64,000 nucleotides of DNA from Halobacterium litoreum (GCF_021233415.1 NZ_CP089466.1:2604001-2668000); one strand, 5' to 3'; shown: positions 24,489-33,838, counted from the stretch's first letter. Made by a program: numbers and translations. The notes: generated by a model from the letters alone, not told the origin.

Positions 24489-26291
24489 CTACTCGGTGTT
24501 CCAGACGTCGGCCATCGGCCCCGAGACGCGCGAGTCCGTCGTCTCCTCGTCACTCCCGTCGCTCGCGCCGCCGTCGTCCGTGCTCGCGCCCGCCCCCGAG
24601 GACGGCGCGCGCTCCGTCTGCCGGGTGCGCTCCACTTGGTCGACGCTCGTCGTCGTCTCGCCGAGCGCCGCCGACGCGTCCACGTCGGGCAGGTCCGGGA
24701 CGCTCATCCGGTCGACCTGGTCGCGGAACCACGGGGGCATATCGGTGCGGGCGCGCTCGAACAAGTCGAGAATGCTGGAGTCGGCGACGTACGTCGCGCC
24801 CCGGTCGTCGGGCGCGCGGACGACGCGCCCGCAGGCCTGAATCACGGTCCTGAGCGCGGTGCGGTAGTACCACGCCCACTGGCCGTCGGCGAGCCGCGCC
24901 GCCACCCGCGAGTCGTTCGTGTTCAGGAACGGCGCCTTGCAGAGCACCTGCCAGCGCCCCAAATCGTACTTCAGGTCGAGCGCTTCCTCCATCTTCACGG
25001 CGACGAACGCCTCCGGGTCGTCGCTCGCCTTCCAGCGTTCGAGTTCCGCGTCGCGCGTGTCCGAGTCGTGGGTTCGCACGCGGTCGCCGACCCCGAACTC
25101 CTCAAGTCTCCCCGCCAGTTTCTCCGCGATGTCGTAGGAGTGGGCGTGGACGATGCCCTTCTCGTCGGGGTGGTTCGCCATCACGCGCACCACCGTCTCG
25201 GCCACCTTCGGGAGCGTCTGGTCGCGGTGCTCGTAGGTCATCTTCCCCTGCGTCACGTCGTACAGCGGGCGGTTCTTTACCGGAAACGTGTGTTCCACGT
25301 CGACGAGCGCGACGTTCGCCGGGTCGAGGCCGACGCTCCGGCAGAACGCGTCCTTGTTCAGAATCGTCGCCGAGAGCAGGGCGTGTTTGTTCGCGCGCTC
25401 CCAGACCGTGTGCTGGAGGTAGCGCTCCGGGTCCATCGGCTTGATGGTGACCGACCGGTCGTCGGCGTCGACGACCCACGTCGTCCCCGACTCGGGGTCT
25501 CGGTAGTCCTCCACGAACCAATCGAGTTCGGAGAGCAACTCCTGCAGGCGGTCCCGGCGCCCCGCTTCCTCGGCGGTGAGTTCGTCCTGCCCGACGAGTT
25601 CGTCTTTCGCCGCCTCGCAGACCCGCGAAAGGTGTTCCGCGAAGTCCACCGCCTTGTCCACGTTCCCGTCGAGGTCGGGCACGCGCACATCTTCCCACAC
25701 CGGTACCGTCCGGCTGTTCAGGTCGATTGTCGCGTACATCTCCGCCCACTCCGCGAGGCCGTGGGCTTCGTCCACGACACACACGTCGCGTCGGCGGAAC
25801 ACCTCGCTCCCGGCGGTCCGCATGAAGTACGCGAGCGTCATCGCCGCGTTCGACCGCGAGGACGCGATGGCGCGGTCGGAGAAGTACGGACACCGGTGTT
25901 TCACCGCGCAGTCGTAGCCACGTTCCCGAGCGCAGGGCGCGCGGTCGACCGGCGTGTCCTCCTCGCCGGGCAGAATACACGTGTAGTTCGACTTCCCGCG
26001 AATCAGTTTCAGGTCCTCCAGTAGGTCATCCTCGGCCACGTCGTCGAGTTGGCTGACCTGCGGCGTCGTGTAGTACGCGCCCGTCGCGTCGGTCGGGTCG
26101 GCGTCCTCGACCTCGCGAGCACAGCCCATGATGGCGCGCGCCAGCAGGCTCTTCCCGCTCCCCGTCGGCGCGCGCACCAATACCACGTCGTTCCCCGACT
26201 CGAAGGCGTCCCGGATGTCCGCCAGCGCCTGCTCCTGGGCGCCCCGGAACTCGGGCGCGGGGAACTCGGCGACGATGCGACCGGGTTTCAC
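24489..26291 (-). CDS. XPD/Rad3-family DNA helicase
   Basis: A complete 600-residue superfamily 2 helicase related to XPD and DinG. Walker A APTGSGKSLLARA is near residue 40; the 4Fe-4S cysteines appear as SNYTCILP, APCAR, GYDCAVK and HRCPYF; the DEAH box is VCVVDEAHGLAEW; motif VI is QACGRVVRAPDDRG. The last 75 residues are an acidic Ser/Thr-rich tail. Start is a GTG at 26291. It probably unwinds DNA 5' to 3' in repair. It is the second XPD-type helicase in the window and ends next to the 26-aa microprotein. Confidence 0.93.
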   Translation of the reverse strand: MKPGRIVAEFPAPEFRGAQEQALADIRDAFESGNDVVLVRAPTGSGKSLLARAIMGCAREVEDADPTDATGAYYTTPQVSQLDDVAEDDLLEDLKLIRGKSNYTCILPGEEDTPVDRAPCARERGYDCAVKHRCPYFSDRAIASSRSNAAMTLAYFMRTAGSEVFRRRDVCVVDEAHGLAEWAEMYATIDLNSRTVPVWEDVRVPDLDGNVDKAVDFAEHLSRVCEAAKDELVGQDELTAEEAGRRDRLQELLSELDWFVEDYRDPESGTTWVVDADDRSVTIKPMDPERYLQHTVWERANKHALLSATILNKDAFCRSVGLDPANVALVDVEHTFPVKNRPLYDVTQGKMTYEHRDQTLPKVAETVVRVMANHPDEKGIVHAHSYDIAEKLAGRLEEFGVGDRVRTHDSDTRDAELERWKASDDPEAFVAVKMEEALDLKYDLGRWQVLCKAPFLNTNDSRVAARLADGQWAWYYRTALRTVIQACGRVVRAPDDRGATYVADSSILDLFERARTDMPPWFRDQVDRMSVPDLPDVDASAALGETTTSVDQVERTRQTERAPSSGAGASTDDGGASDGSDEETTDSRVSGPMADVWNTE

Positions 26292-26322
26292 TGTCGGACG
26301 CAGGCGCGCCGCCCGGATAATC

Positions 26323-26523
26323 TCATCCCTTCAAGCCCTCGACGTCGCTCTCGCTCGGCTCGTCCGGCAACGCCTCGATGCAGTCGAAACAGAGGAAGTG
26401 CTCTGTGCCGTCCTCGAACTCGAGGGTCATCCCGCCCGTCCGCGTCTGCTCGGTCGTCCAGATGTTCGCGATGCCGCCGGCGAGACGCACCTCCTCCCCG
26501 CACGCATCGCAGTGCTCGGCCAT
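26323..26523 (-). CDS. Small four-cysteine zinc-finger protein (66 aa)
   Basis: A 66-residue protein with MAEHCDACGEEV at the N-terminus and FLCFDCIEALPDEP toward the C-terminus, giving two CxxC knuckles that should bind one zinc. Between them is a short beta-rich segment (ANIWTTEQ, MTLEFEDGTEHF). It lies 31 bp upstream of the XPD-type helicase on the same strand and may be co-transcribed. It resembles haloarchaeal zinc-finger DUF proteins; function unknown. Confidence 0.8.
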   Translation of the reverse strand: MAEHCDACGEEVRLAGGIANIWTTEQTRTGGMTLEFEDGTEHFLCFDCIEALPDEPSESDVEGLKG

Positions 26524-26631
26524 GGCTCTCGTTTGCGTTCTGTCCGCAAACCGTTTGGCCTCTAGTCAAGTGAGTCGCTTTTCGCTCCCACGTCGTGGTC
26601 ACTCCACGTGGGCGCTCCGCTGTGGATTTCT

Positions 26632-26896
26632 CCTCGAAAGCCCCGGCGTGCTCGTGGCCTGCGGCTCGCTGTCGTTCGAAAGGCGCGTAGCGCCTTTCGT
26701 GATGACGAGAGAGCTTTGCTCTCTCGAACCACGCTCCTCGCTCCCGCCGGTCGCTGTGGTGCTTGCGTCGCCTCGACTCACGAGCACGCCGCCCCTTTCA
26801 GTCCGCCCGATACCGGGTGCTCGACAGGCTCGATATCGGCCGGCTGGTCAGCCGGTAGCAGGCCGGGAATTCAAGGGGTCGCCGGGATTTCGACGG
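26632..26896 (+). repeat. Structured intergenic repeat, copy E1 with collapsed inverted partner
   Basis: Occupies most of the 490-bp gene-free stretch 26524-27013. Outer arms: GAAAG 26636-26640, CCCC, stem GGCGTGCTCGTG 26645-26656, closed by CACGAGCACGCC 26779-26790, GCCC, CTTTC 26795-26799. Inside are hairpins CGAAAGGCGC-GTA-GCGCCTTTCG (26677-26699) and CGAGAGAGC-TTT-GCTCTCTCG (26706-26726) and the phrase GTGCTTGCGTCG. Downstream follow CCGATA/TATCGG and CCGGCTGGTCAGCCGG (26840-26855), then AAGGGGTCGCCGGGATTTCG (26873-26892), which reads as a minus-strand copy whose loop was lost. The rest of the gap shows no gene. Confidence 0.85.
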
Positions 26897-27013
26897 ACTC
26901 GTCGACAGAGTACCGAACGACAGCATCTCACGTTCCTCCCCACACGTTTCCAGCCACCAGCGACCACACAAACCGACACCACGCACAACACCTAGTTTCA
27001 CTAACACCTGTAC

Positions 27014-27892
27014 ATGGAGGTGGACTGCGAGAACTGCGCTGGCTGTTGTGTGGACTGGCGCGCGCTCGCCGACGTACCCGAGCGCGCCAACCACGAGCGC
27101 CGCGGCCCGCAGGAGCCGTTAGACGACGCGTACAACCTCGTGCCGCTGACCCGCGAAGACGTGCGAGCGTTCCTTGACGCGGGGCTCGGGGACGCGATGA
27201 CGCCGCGGCTCTGGACGGCTCGCGAGGGCCCGAGCGTCGACGTGCAGGGCCGCGAGGTCGCCGCAATCGAGGGGAAGCCCGCGTTCTTCGTCGGTCTGCG
27301 GAAGCCACCGAAGCCCGTCGCGCCGTTCGGCGCCGACCCGCACTGGCTCCCGTCCTGTGCGTTCCTCGACCCCGAGACCCTGAAGTGTCGGATTCATGAC
27401 TCGAACGTCTACCCCGAGGAGTGCGCGGAGTACCCCGGCCACAACCTCGCGCTCGGCGTGGCGACGGAGTGCGAGCGCGTGGAGGCGCGCGTCGGCGGCG
27501 AGCGCCTGCTCGACGACGAACCCCCGGAAGACCTGTCGAGTCTGCTGTTCGGGCCGCAGGCGGTCGGCGAGAAGGTGTTCGCGTACCCCGACCCCGGCGG
27601 CCTCCCTGACGGCGTCCTCGACCGGCTCGCGGCGGGCGACCTCACCGACCGAGACCGCGCGCACTTCGTCGCCGTCGCCGCCGCGAGCGCGCCCGGCACC
27701 ACCGCCGTCGAACCGGAGCGCCGACGGAACGCGTTCGAGACCGCGCGCGACGCCGAATCGTGGGTCGGCGAGGCGGTCCGGGAGTGGGCTCGCCGCGCCG
27801 ACCGCGACGAACCCGACCCCGGTCTCGGCGAGGTTGTCGAGGACGCTCGCGGCGCACCCGAAACGCCGGGATGGGACGCCCTCGATAATTAA
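27014..27892 (+). CDS. YkgJ-family cysteine-cluster protein
   Basis: A 292-residue protein with the YkgJ-type zinc or iron chelating pattern: CENCAGCCVDW at residues 5-15, then PSCAFLDPETLKCRIHDSNV and YPEECAEYPGHN around residues 115-143. The cysteine set probably binds an Fe-S cluster or zinc. The C-terminal half, after about residue 170, is an acidic helical region without motifs. No partner is obvious; the SDR gene follows 24 bp downstream and may be in the same transcript. Confidence 0.82.
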   Translation: MEVDCENCAGCCVDWRALADVPERANHERRGPQEPLDDAYNLVPLTREDVRAFLDAGLGDAMTPRLWTAREGPSVDVQGREVAAIEGKPAFFVGLRKPPKPVAPFGADPHWLPSCAFLDPETLKCRIHDSNVYPEECAEYPGHNLALGVATECERVEARVGGERLLDDEPPEDLSSLLFGPQAVGEKVFAYPDPGGLPDGVLDRLAAGDLTDRDRAHFVAVAAASAPGTTAVEPERRRNAFETARDAESWVGEAVREWARRADRDEPDPGLGEVVEDARGAPETPGWDALDN

Positions 27893-27916
27893 GCGTCACC
27901 CGCCCGATGTGACGGT

Positions 27917-28846
27917 ATGCGCGTACTCGTCACGGGCGCCACCGGCTTCGTCGGCAGTCGACTGGTCCCCGAACTCGTCGCGGCCGGCCACGACGTGCGA
28001 GCGCTCGTTCGCGACCCCGCGAGGTACGACCCGCCCGAGGGCGTCGAGGTCGTCGAGGGCGACCTGCTCGACCCGGACTCGCTCGACGGCGACTTCGACG
28101 GCGTCGACGCCGCCTACTATCTCGTCCACTCGATGGGGACGGGCGGCGACTTCGCGGAGCGCGACCGCCGGGCGGCACGGAACTTCGTGGACGCCGCGGA
28201 CGCCGCGGGCGTCGAGCGCGTCGTCTACCTCGGCGGTCTCGGGGAAGAGCGCGCCGAACTCTCCCCGCACCTGCGCTCGCGCCGCGAGGTCGAAGCCATC
28301 CTCGCGGACGCCGACTTCGAACTGACGTCGCTGCGCGCGGCGGTCATCGTCGGCGCCGGGAGCGCGAGTTTCGAGTTGGTGTTCCAACTCGTGAACCGTC
28401 TGCCCGTGATGGTGACGCCGAAGTGGGTGCGCACGCCCTGCCAGCCAATCGCCGTCAGAGACGTGGTCGCGTACCTCGTCGGCGTCCTCGACGCCCCCGA
28501 GACGGCGGGCGAGACGTACGAAATCGGCGGCCCGGAAGTCCTGTCCTACCAGCAGATGCTCGAACGCACCGCCGCCATCGCGGGCAAGCGCCTCTACATC
28601 CTCCCGGTGCCCGTGCTGTCACCGAAGCTCTCGACGTACTGGGTCGACCTCGTCACGAACGTGCCCCGGAGCGTCGCCCACCCCCTGATTCACGGGCTGA
28701 AGAATCCGGTCGTCGTCACCGACGACAGCATCACCGAGGCCGTCGACGTCGACCTGACGCCGTTCGACGACGCCGCGCGGACGGCACTCGCGGAGTACGA
28801 CGGCGCCGACCAGAGCGCTGTCGACGAGGCGGATGTCGATGCGTGA
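27917..28846 (+). CDS. NAD(P)-binding atypical SDR family protein (NDUFA9-like)
   Basis: A 309-residue extended short-chain dehydrogenase-like protein starting MRVLVTGATGFVGSRL, the Rossmann glycine motif at residues 7-13. It lacks the classical YxxxK pair in recognisable form, as in the atypical SDRs related to complex I NDUFA9. Middle blocks include VHSMGTGGDFAERDRRAARN and RVVYLGGLG; the C-terminus is acidic. Substrate unknown. It overlaps the following membrane protein gene by 14 bp. Confidence 0.87.
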   Translation: MRVLVTGATGFVGSRLVPELVAAGHDVRALVRDPARYDPPEGVEVVEGDLLDPDSLDGDFDGVDAAYYLVHSMGTGGDFAERDRRAARNFVDAADAAGVERVVYLGGLGEERAELSPHLRSRREVEAILADADFELTSLRAAVIVGAGSASFELVFQLVNRLPVMVTPKWVRTPCQPIAVRDVVAYLVGVLDAPETAGETYEIGGPEVLSYQQMLERTAAIAGKRLYILPVPVLSPKLSTYWVDLVTNVPRSVAHPLIHGLKNPVVVTDDSITEAVDVDLTPFDDAARTALAEYDGADQSAVDEADVDA

Positions 28847-29582
28847 GGCCGAACGCGACCAGGACGCCGGCCAGTCGGGCGCGCCGACGCCGACGACGGT
28901 GTACGGCGAGACGTGGGTGTACGAGAGCATCGTCGGCGCGATTCCCGGCATCGACATCGCTGACCGGCACGCCGTCGTCATCCAGTTCGCCATCTTCGAG
29001 GTGGGCGTGCTCGCGCTCGCGTTCGCCTACGACCTGCCGGGAGCCGTCCTGCCGGGGACGGCGGCGGTGCTCGTCGCGGCCGCGGGGAGCGCGTTCATGC
29101 TCGACATCGGGAACCGAGCGCGCGCGCCCGGCGTCCCCGAGCGCTACCGCCGCCTGCTGTTCTCCTCGAGCATCGAGGTGGTGCTCGGCGTCGTCGCGTA
29201 CGTCGCCCTGCTCACGTACCTGTTCGTCTGGGACCCGCGGGACGGCGCGACGCTGTTCGCTTCCCTGCTCGGGGAGCGTCCGCCCGTCCTCCCGGCGGCG
29301 CTCGGCCTGCTCGTGCTGTGGGACGTCTGCTACCGCATCGGGACGGGGTGGTGGGCGGCGGTCGTGGCGCTCTGGCGCTCCGTCACGCAGGACCTCGACG
29401 CCGACGCCCGCGCGCGCCTCGCTGCCGTCGACCGGCGGACGCTCGGCTTCGGGCTCCTACAGTCCGTCCTGGTGCCGTTCGTCTGGGACCACCCGCCGCT
29501 GGTCGTCGCGGTGGCGGGACACGTGGTGGCGGTGGCGGTTGTGGCGACCGCGTCGCTGTACGCGCTAGAACAGGCCGACTAG
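28833..29582 (+). CDS. Haloarchaeal multi-pass membrane protein
   Basis: A 249-residue protein with about six hydrophobic segments: around residues 48-62, 68-90, 107-135, 148-170, 205-220 and 225-245. The soluble N-terminus includes TVYGETWVYESIVGAIPGID. No transporter motif is recognisable; haloarchaeal relatives carry only a DUF name. Start is MSMREAE at 28833 or MREAE at 28839, both inside the end of the SDR gene, so the two are translationally coupled. It is convergent with the DUF5786-like gene (4-bp overlap). Confidence 0.78.
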   Translation: MSMREAERDQDAGQSGAPTPTTVYGETWVYESIVGAIPGIDIADRHAVVIQFAIFEVGVLALAFAYDLPGAVLPGTAAVLVAAAGSAFMLDIGNRARAPGVPERYRRLLFSSSIEVVLGVVAYVALLTYLFVWDPRDGATLFASLLGERPPVLPAALGLLVLWDVCYRIGTGWWAAVVALWRSVTQDLDADARARLAAVDRRTLGFGLLQSVLVPFVWDHPPLVVAVAGHVVAVAVVATASLYALEQAD

Positions 29583-29749
29583 TTCTTGATCTGCTGGAAC
29601 TGGTCGATGAGGTCCTCTGCGGAGTCGCCGGAGTCGAACTCGACGGAGCCCTCGTAGGTCGTACGAGTGTCGTCGTCGCTCACTTCGACGCCGTTGTTCT
29701 TCGCCTCGCGGCGCTCGTGCTCGTCCTCGTCATAGGCACCCATTGACAT
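29579..29749 (-). CDS. Small acidic DUF5786-like protein (56 aa)
   Basis: A 56-residue acidic protein starting MSMGAYDEDEHERREAK with the core TYEGSVEFDSGDSAEDLIDQ and end FQQIKN. The Tyr-Glu-Gly-Ser-Val-Glu-Phe core resembles the haloarchaeal DUF5786 family from memory. No membrane or metal motif. Starts MSM at 29749 or MGAY at 29743 are both possible. It is followed upstream on the same strand by another small DUF gene. Confidence 0.75.
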   Translation of the reverse strand: MSMGAYDEDEHERREAKNNGVEVSDDDTRTTYEGSVEFDSGDSAEDLIDQFQQIKN

Positions 29750-29813
29750 GGCAACAACAAGCACGTTTGCGGTTGGTAAGTATGAATGTAACGGATGTTC
29801 ACGCGGGTTGGAC

Positions 29814-30098
29814 TCAGAACGAAACCGGTTCGGGGCCGTCGACGCCCATCGGCGTCGGGTCGCGGTCGCTGTACCCGACGCGACCGACGGCGCTCTCGCC
29901 CACCGCACCGTACACCGCGAACGTCGCCTCGGTCGCCGTCTCGAAGCGGTCCTCGCCGGTGCGCGCGATGACCGCACGCAGCGTCTCGCCGCCGTCCGCC
30001 TCGTCGAGTTCGTGGTCGCCGCAGGCGGACGCCAGTTCTGCCGCGGTCAGCGGGTAATCTTGGGCCGTCAGGACGTCTGCGGTCTCTCTGAGGGTCAT
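29814..30098 (-). CDS. DUF5789-like small protein
   Basis: A 94-residue acidic protein. The sequence LTAQDYPLTAAELASACGDHEL followed by ETLRAVIARTGEDRFETATEA and a closing VGRVGYSDRDP matches the haloarchaeal DUF5789 family as I know it; its function is unknown. The ATG at 30098 (MTLRETADVL) is chosen because it begins at the family core; ATGs at 30122 and 30149 would add 8 or 17 residues and cannot be excluded. It is divergent from the PHP phosphoesterase gene, with an AT-rich promoter patch at 30150-30175. Confidence 0.75.
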   Translation of the reverse strand: MTLRETADVLTAQDYPLTAAELASACGDHELDEADGGETLRAVIARTGEDRFETATEATFAVYGAVGESAVGRVGYSDRDPTPMGVDGPEPVSF

Positions 30099-30216
30099 CG
30101 TTCGTTGGGATGTGGAGCCCATACAAGAGGTTTCTGCATCAACAATCATGATAGTAATAGGGCCCTTATTTTTCTCGGACCGCGCCGCTTAGGTGGCGGC
30201 GCGCCCGCCGTCCCGT

Positions 30217-31017
30217 ATGGTCTACGCGGACCTCCACGTCCACACCGACAACTCCGACGGCACCCTCGCGCTCGACGAGGTGCCCGCCGCCGCCCGCGAC
30301 GCCGGCGTCTCGGCGGTCGCCATCACCGACCACGACCGCCTCCACCCCGACCTCGACGCGCCCGTCACCGAACGCGGCGGCGTCGACGTCGTCCACGGCA
30401 TCGAACTCCGCGTCGAGGCCGGCGACCAGCGCGTCGACCTCCTCGGCTACGGCGCCCGGCGCACCGACGCGCTCGTCGCCGAGACCGACCGCATCCAGCG
30501 CGACCGCCGCACCCGCGGCGCCCGAATCATCGAGAACGTCGAAACAACCCTCGGCGTCGACCTCGGCCTCGAATCCCGCGAGGGACTGGGTCGCCCGCAC
30601 ATCGCGCGCGCCGTCGTCGACCACCCCGAAACCGACTACGACGAACTCGGCGCCGTCTTCGACGACCTCATCGCCGACGACGGCCCGTGTTTCGTCGCGC
30701 GCGACGTCCCCGACTTCGAGACGGGCGTCGAACTGCTCTCGGAGGCCTGCGGTCTCGTCGGCCTCGCCCACCCGCTGCGCTACGACGACCCGCAGACCGC
30801 CCTCGGCCTCTGTCGCGACCTCGACGCCGTCGAACGCCACTACCCCTACGACCGACCCGTCGGCGACGACCCCGCCGAGGACGGCGACGTGCTCGTGGAC
30901 GCCGCCATCGACGAGTTCGACCTGCTCGCCACCGGCGGGAGCGACGCCCACGAGCGCACCCTCGGGAAGGCCGGCCTCTCCCGCGTCGCCTACGAGACCG
31001 TCCGCATGCACCTGTAG
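30217..31017 (+). CDS. PHP-domain metal-dependent phosphoesterase
   Basis: A 266-residue PHP (polymerase and histidinol phosphatase) domain protein. Metal-ligand blocks are seen in order: DLHVHTDNSDG at residues 5-15, AITDHDRLHPD near 40, HGIELRV near 62, HPLRYDD near 190 and GGSDAHERTLG near 246. Relatives hydrolyse phosphoesters such as nucleotide 3',5'-bisphosphate or histidinol phosphate; the substrate here is unknown. The ATG at 30217 starts MVYADLHVH. It is divergent from the DUF5789-like gene. Confidence 0.88.
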   Translation: MVYADLHVHTDNSDGTLALDEVPAAARDAGVSAVAITDHDRLHPDLDAPVTERGGVDVVHGIELRVEAGDQRVDLLGYGARRTDALVAETDRIQRDRRTRGARIIENVETTLGVDLGLESREGLGRPHIARAVVDHPETDYDELGAVFDDLIADDGPCFVARDVPDFETGVELLSEACGLVGLAHPLRYDDPQTALGLCRDLDAVERHYPYDRPVGDDPAEDGDVLVDAAIDEFDLLATGGSDAHERTLGKAGLSRVAYETVRMHL

Positions 31018-31063
31018 TGCCCCTGCCGTGAGGTTCAGGTGGCCTCGGCCCCAAACCCCGTGC

Positions 31064-31225
31064 ATGCAGTGTCACTACTGCGACCGGAGTGCGGACCTCA
31101 CCGTCGAGAAAGGCGGCATCAAGGTCGGCGTCTGCGAGGACCACTTCCAGGACCAACTCGACGAACTCTCCGACAGCGAGACCCTCCAGCGACTCCGGGA
31201 GCAGCTCGAAATCGAGCGGTCGTAA
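31064..31225 (+). CDS. Small zinc-knuckle protein (53 aa), DUF6757-like
   Basis: A 53-residue protein, MQCHYCDRSADLTVEKGG with one CxxC pair at residues 3-6 and a later CEDHF block at residues 24-28, which together can form a C3H zinc site, followed by an acidic helix QDQLDELSDSETLQRL. It looks like a haloarchaeal DUF6757-type protein. It is 46 bp downstream of the PHP gene on the same strand and convergent with the ferredoxin gene. Confidence 0.78.
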   Translation: MQCHYCDRSADLTVEKGGIKVGVCEDHFQDQLDELSDSETLQRLREQLEIERS

Positions 31226-31237
31226 CGCCCTCTCCTT

Positions 31238-32002
<765 letters not shown>

Positions 32003-32097
32003 TAGGACACGCTAAATCTCCGAAGCGCAGACTCCACGACACCACTGTTCCATAGCCATCCCGCAGGCTTATGCGCGCGCCGACGCTTCCCTCTGGT

Positions 32098-32565
32098 ATG
32101 CGAAAGGTACGCCTCGACGACCTCGACTCCCGGATGGGGCCGGCGGACCGGAGCCTCCCCCTGACGGACGCGCTGGGCGCCGCCGACGCCGCGTTGAACT
32201 TCTACGAGCTCGCGCCGGGCGACAGTTTCGCGTACGGCTTCCACGCCCACGAGAAACAGGAGGAGATATTCTACGTGCTCGACGGCACCGTGACGTTCCG
32301 CACGCTCGACGAGGACGTCGAAGTCAGCGCGGGCGAACTCGTGCGCTTCGGACCGGGCGAGTTCCAGCGCGGCGTGAACCGCGGCGAGGAACGCGTGCGA
32401 GCGCTCGCAATCGGCGCGCCACAGGAGTCCGGGGACACCGAGATACTCCGGGCGTGCGAGGACTGCGGCGAGGAGACGCTGCACGCGCTCGAACTCGCGG
32501 ACGACCGCTCCGAGATTCGCGCCGTCTGCGAGGAGTGTGGCGCGGTCACGGGACGCTTCGAGTAA
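32098..32565 (+). CDS. Cupin-domain protein with C-terminal zinc ribbon
   Basis: A 155-residue protein. Residues 35-110 form a single cupin barrel with motif HAHEKQEEIFYVLDG (two His and a Glu as metal ligands) and the second motif FGPGEFQRGVN. Residues 118-155 form a zinc ribbon, RACEDCGEET and AVCEECGAVTG. The cupin-zinc-ribbon combination suggests a metal-binding regulatory or sugar-related protein; no substrate can be named. Start ATG at 32098. The stop overlaps the next gene as TAATG, so the two are co-translated. Confidence 0.85.
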   Translation: MRKVRLDDLDSRMGPADRSLPLTDALGAADAALNFYELAPGDSFAYGFHAHEKQEEIFYVLDGTVTFRTLDEDVEVSAGELVRFGPGEFQRGVNRGEERVRALAIGAPQESGDTEILRACEDCGEETLHALELADDRSEIRAVCEECGAVTGRFE

Positions 32566-32933
32566 TGACCCATCCGCCCCGCCTCGTGTTCGACGACGAC
32601 TGCGGCTTCTGCACGTGGTGTGCGAACTTCGCGGCGCGCCACGGCGACGTGGAGACGGTGGGCTTCACCGACCTCACGCCGGACCAACTCGCGCGCCTCC
32701 CCGACGACTACGAGAACTGCGCCCACCTCCTCACCGACGACGCCGTCTACTCGTGTGGCGAGGCCGTCGAGCGCACGCTCGTCCACGACTTCCCCGCGCT
32801 CGGGCCCGCCTTCTCGATTCTCCGAGCCGTCCCGGGGTACGCGTGGCTCCGCGAGAAACTGTACCGCGCGGGCGCCGACCGTCGCGTCTTGCTCGGGAAA
32901 ATAGCGCGCGACGACCCGCCCGCGAGAAATTAA
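32565..32933 (+). CDS. DCC-family thiol-disulfide oxidoreductase-like protein (DUF393)
   Basis: A 122-residue protein of the DUF393/YuxK family, with the family signature FDDDCGFCTWC near the N-terminus (Asp-Cys-x-x-Cys, thioredoxin-like) and the C-terminal block GPAFSILRAVPGYAWLREK. A thiol-disulfide role is predicted from the motif but not proven for the family. The ATG overlaps the TAA of the cupin gene. Its end overlaps the end of the convergent phosphotransferase by 4 bp. Confidence 0.87.
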   Translation: MTHPPRLVFDDDCGFCTWCANFAARHGDVETVGFTDLTPDQLARLPDDYENCAHLLTDDAVYSCGEAVERTLVHDFPALGPAFSILRAVPGYAWLREKLYRAGADRRVLLGKIARDDPPARN

Positions 32934-33838
32934 GCGAGCGCGTCGAGCGCGTCGAACACGGACTCCCGGAGGAAGTCGGCGCGCGCCGCCGTCGCCTCCG
33001 GGCCGTGCTGGTCCTGCACGTACAGCGACTCGACGTAGTACGTCCCGATTAACGCGACGTACAGCGGTCGCCGCGCCGCGAAGCCGTCGGGGAGCGAGCG
33101 TACCGACTCGTAGCCGGCGCGGAACGCGGCCTGCGCGTCGCCGCCGTCGAACGCCGGGAGCACTGTCCGCCAGTAGTCCCACTCGCCGGGCGCCGCGAGC
33201 GCGTGCTCGAAGTCCACGACGCAGGCCACTTCGCCGTCGCAGACCGCGACGTGGGCGGGCGTCCACCAGCCGTGACAGAGCGCGGAGTCGCCGGCCCCGG
33301 CGAACGCGCCGGGGTGCTCGCGCAGGAAGTCGAGAACCGCGTCGGCCACGTCCGCGTGCCCGTGCTCGGCGAGTACGTCCCGTCGCGCCTGAACCACCGC
33401 GAGCGCGGCGTCCCGCCAGATATCCGCCTCGGGGAGCGCGAGGTCGTCGCCTGCCATCCCGAATTCGCCGTAGCCGTCGAGGTGCGGTGCGGTCTGCGCG
33501 TGGAGCGTCGCGAGTCCTCGGCCCGCCGCCCGCGACCACGCTTCGTCCGCGTCGTGCTCGCCGTCCGGACTGGGCGCGTCCGGATGCCACGCCGCGACGT
33601 AGTGTCCGGTGCCGACCGCCAGCACGTCGGGAACGGGGACGTCGGTGTGCTCGCCGACGAACGCCGTCGCGCGCCCCTCGACGCCCGCGTGCCCGGTCGG
33701 TCCGGTGTCGCGCTTGCAGACCGCTCGGTTGCCGTCGACGGTCACCTCGTGGACCTCGTGGGGCGGCACGTCGTGTAGCCGTCGCTCGATTCGGTACGCC
33801 TCGAAGTCGGCCGCGAGTGCGTCTCGTGTCGATTGCAT
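32930..33838 (-). CDS. APH-fold phosphotransferase-like protein with altered catalytic site
   Basis: A 302-residue protein with the aminoglycoside phosphotransferase fold: an N-lobe with RAVCKRD, and a C-lobe with SALCHGWWTPAHVAV followed by CVVDFEHALAAPGEWDYWRT. The metal-binding motif CVVDFEHAL is intact, but the catalytic loop, normally HGDxxxxN, reads HGWWTPAH, lacking both the catalytic Asp and the Asn. It may be an inactive kinase or use another residue. The ATG at 33838 is the only sensible start. Substrate unknown. Confidence 0.8.
   Translation of the reverse strand: MQSTRDALAADFEAYRIERRLHDVPPHEVHEVTVDGNRAVCKRDTGPTGHAGVEGRATAFVGEHTDVPVPDVLAVGTGHYVAAWHPDAPSPDGEHDADEAWSRAAGRGLATLHAQTAPHLDGYGEFGMAGDDLALPEADIWRDAALAVVQARRDVLAEHGHADVADAVLDFLREHPGAFAGAGDSALCHGWWTPAHVAVCDGEVACVVDFEHALAAPGEWDYWRTVLPAFDGGDAQAAFRAGYESVRSLPDGFAARRPLYVALIGTYYVESLYVQDQHGPEATAARADFLRESVFDALDALA

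Noticed and set aside
26524-27013. Protein-coding gene in the gap after the small zinc-finger gene
   Set aside because: Open frames there are Arg/Ser-rich without haloarchaeal acidity, and they cut across the hairpins of the repeat.
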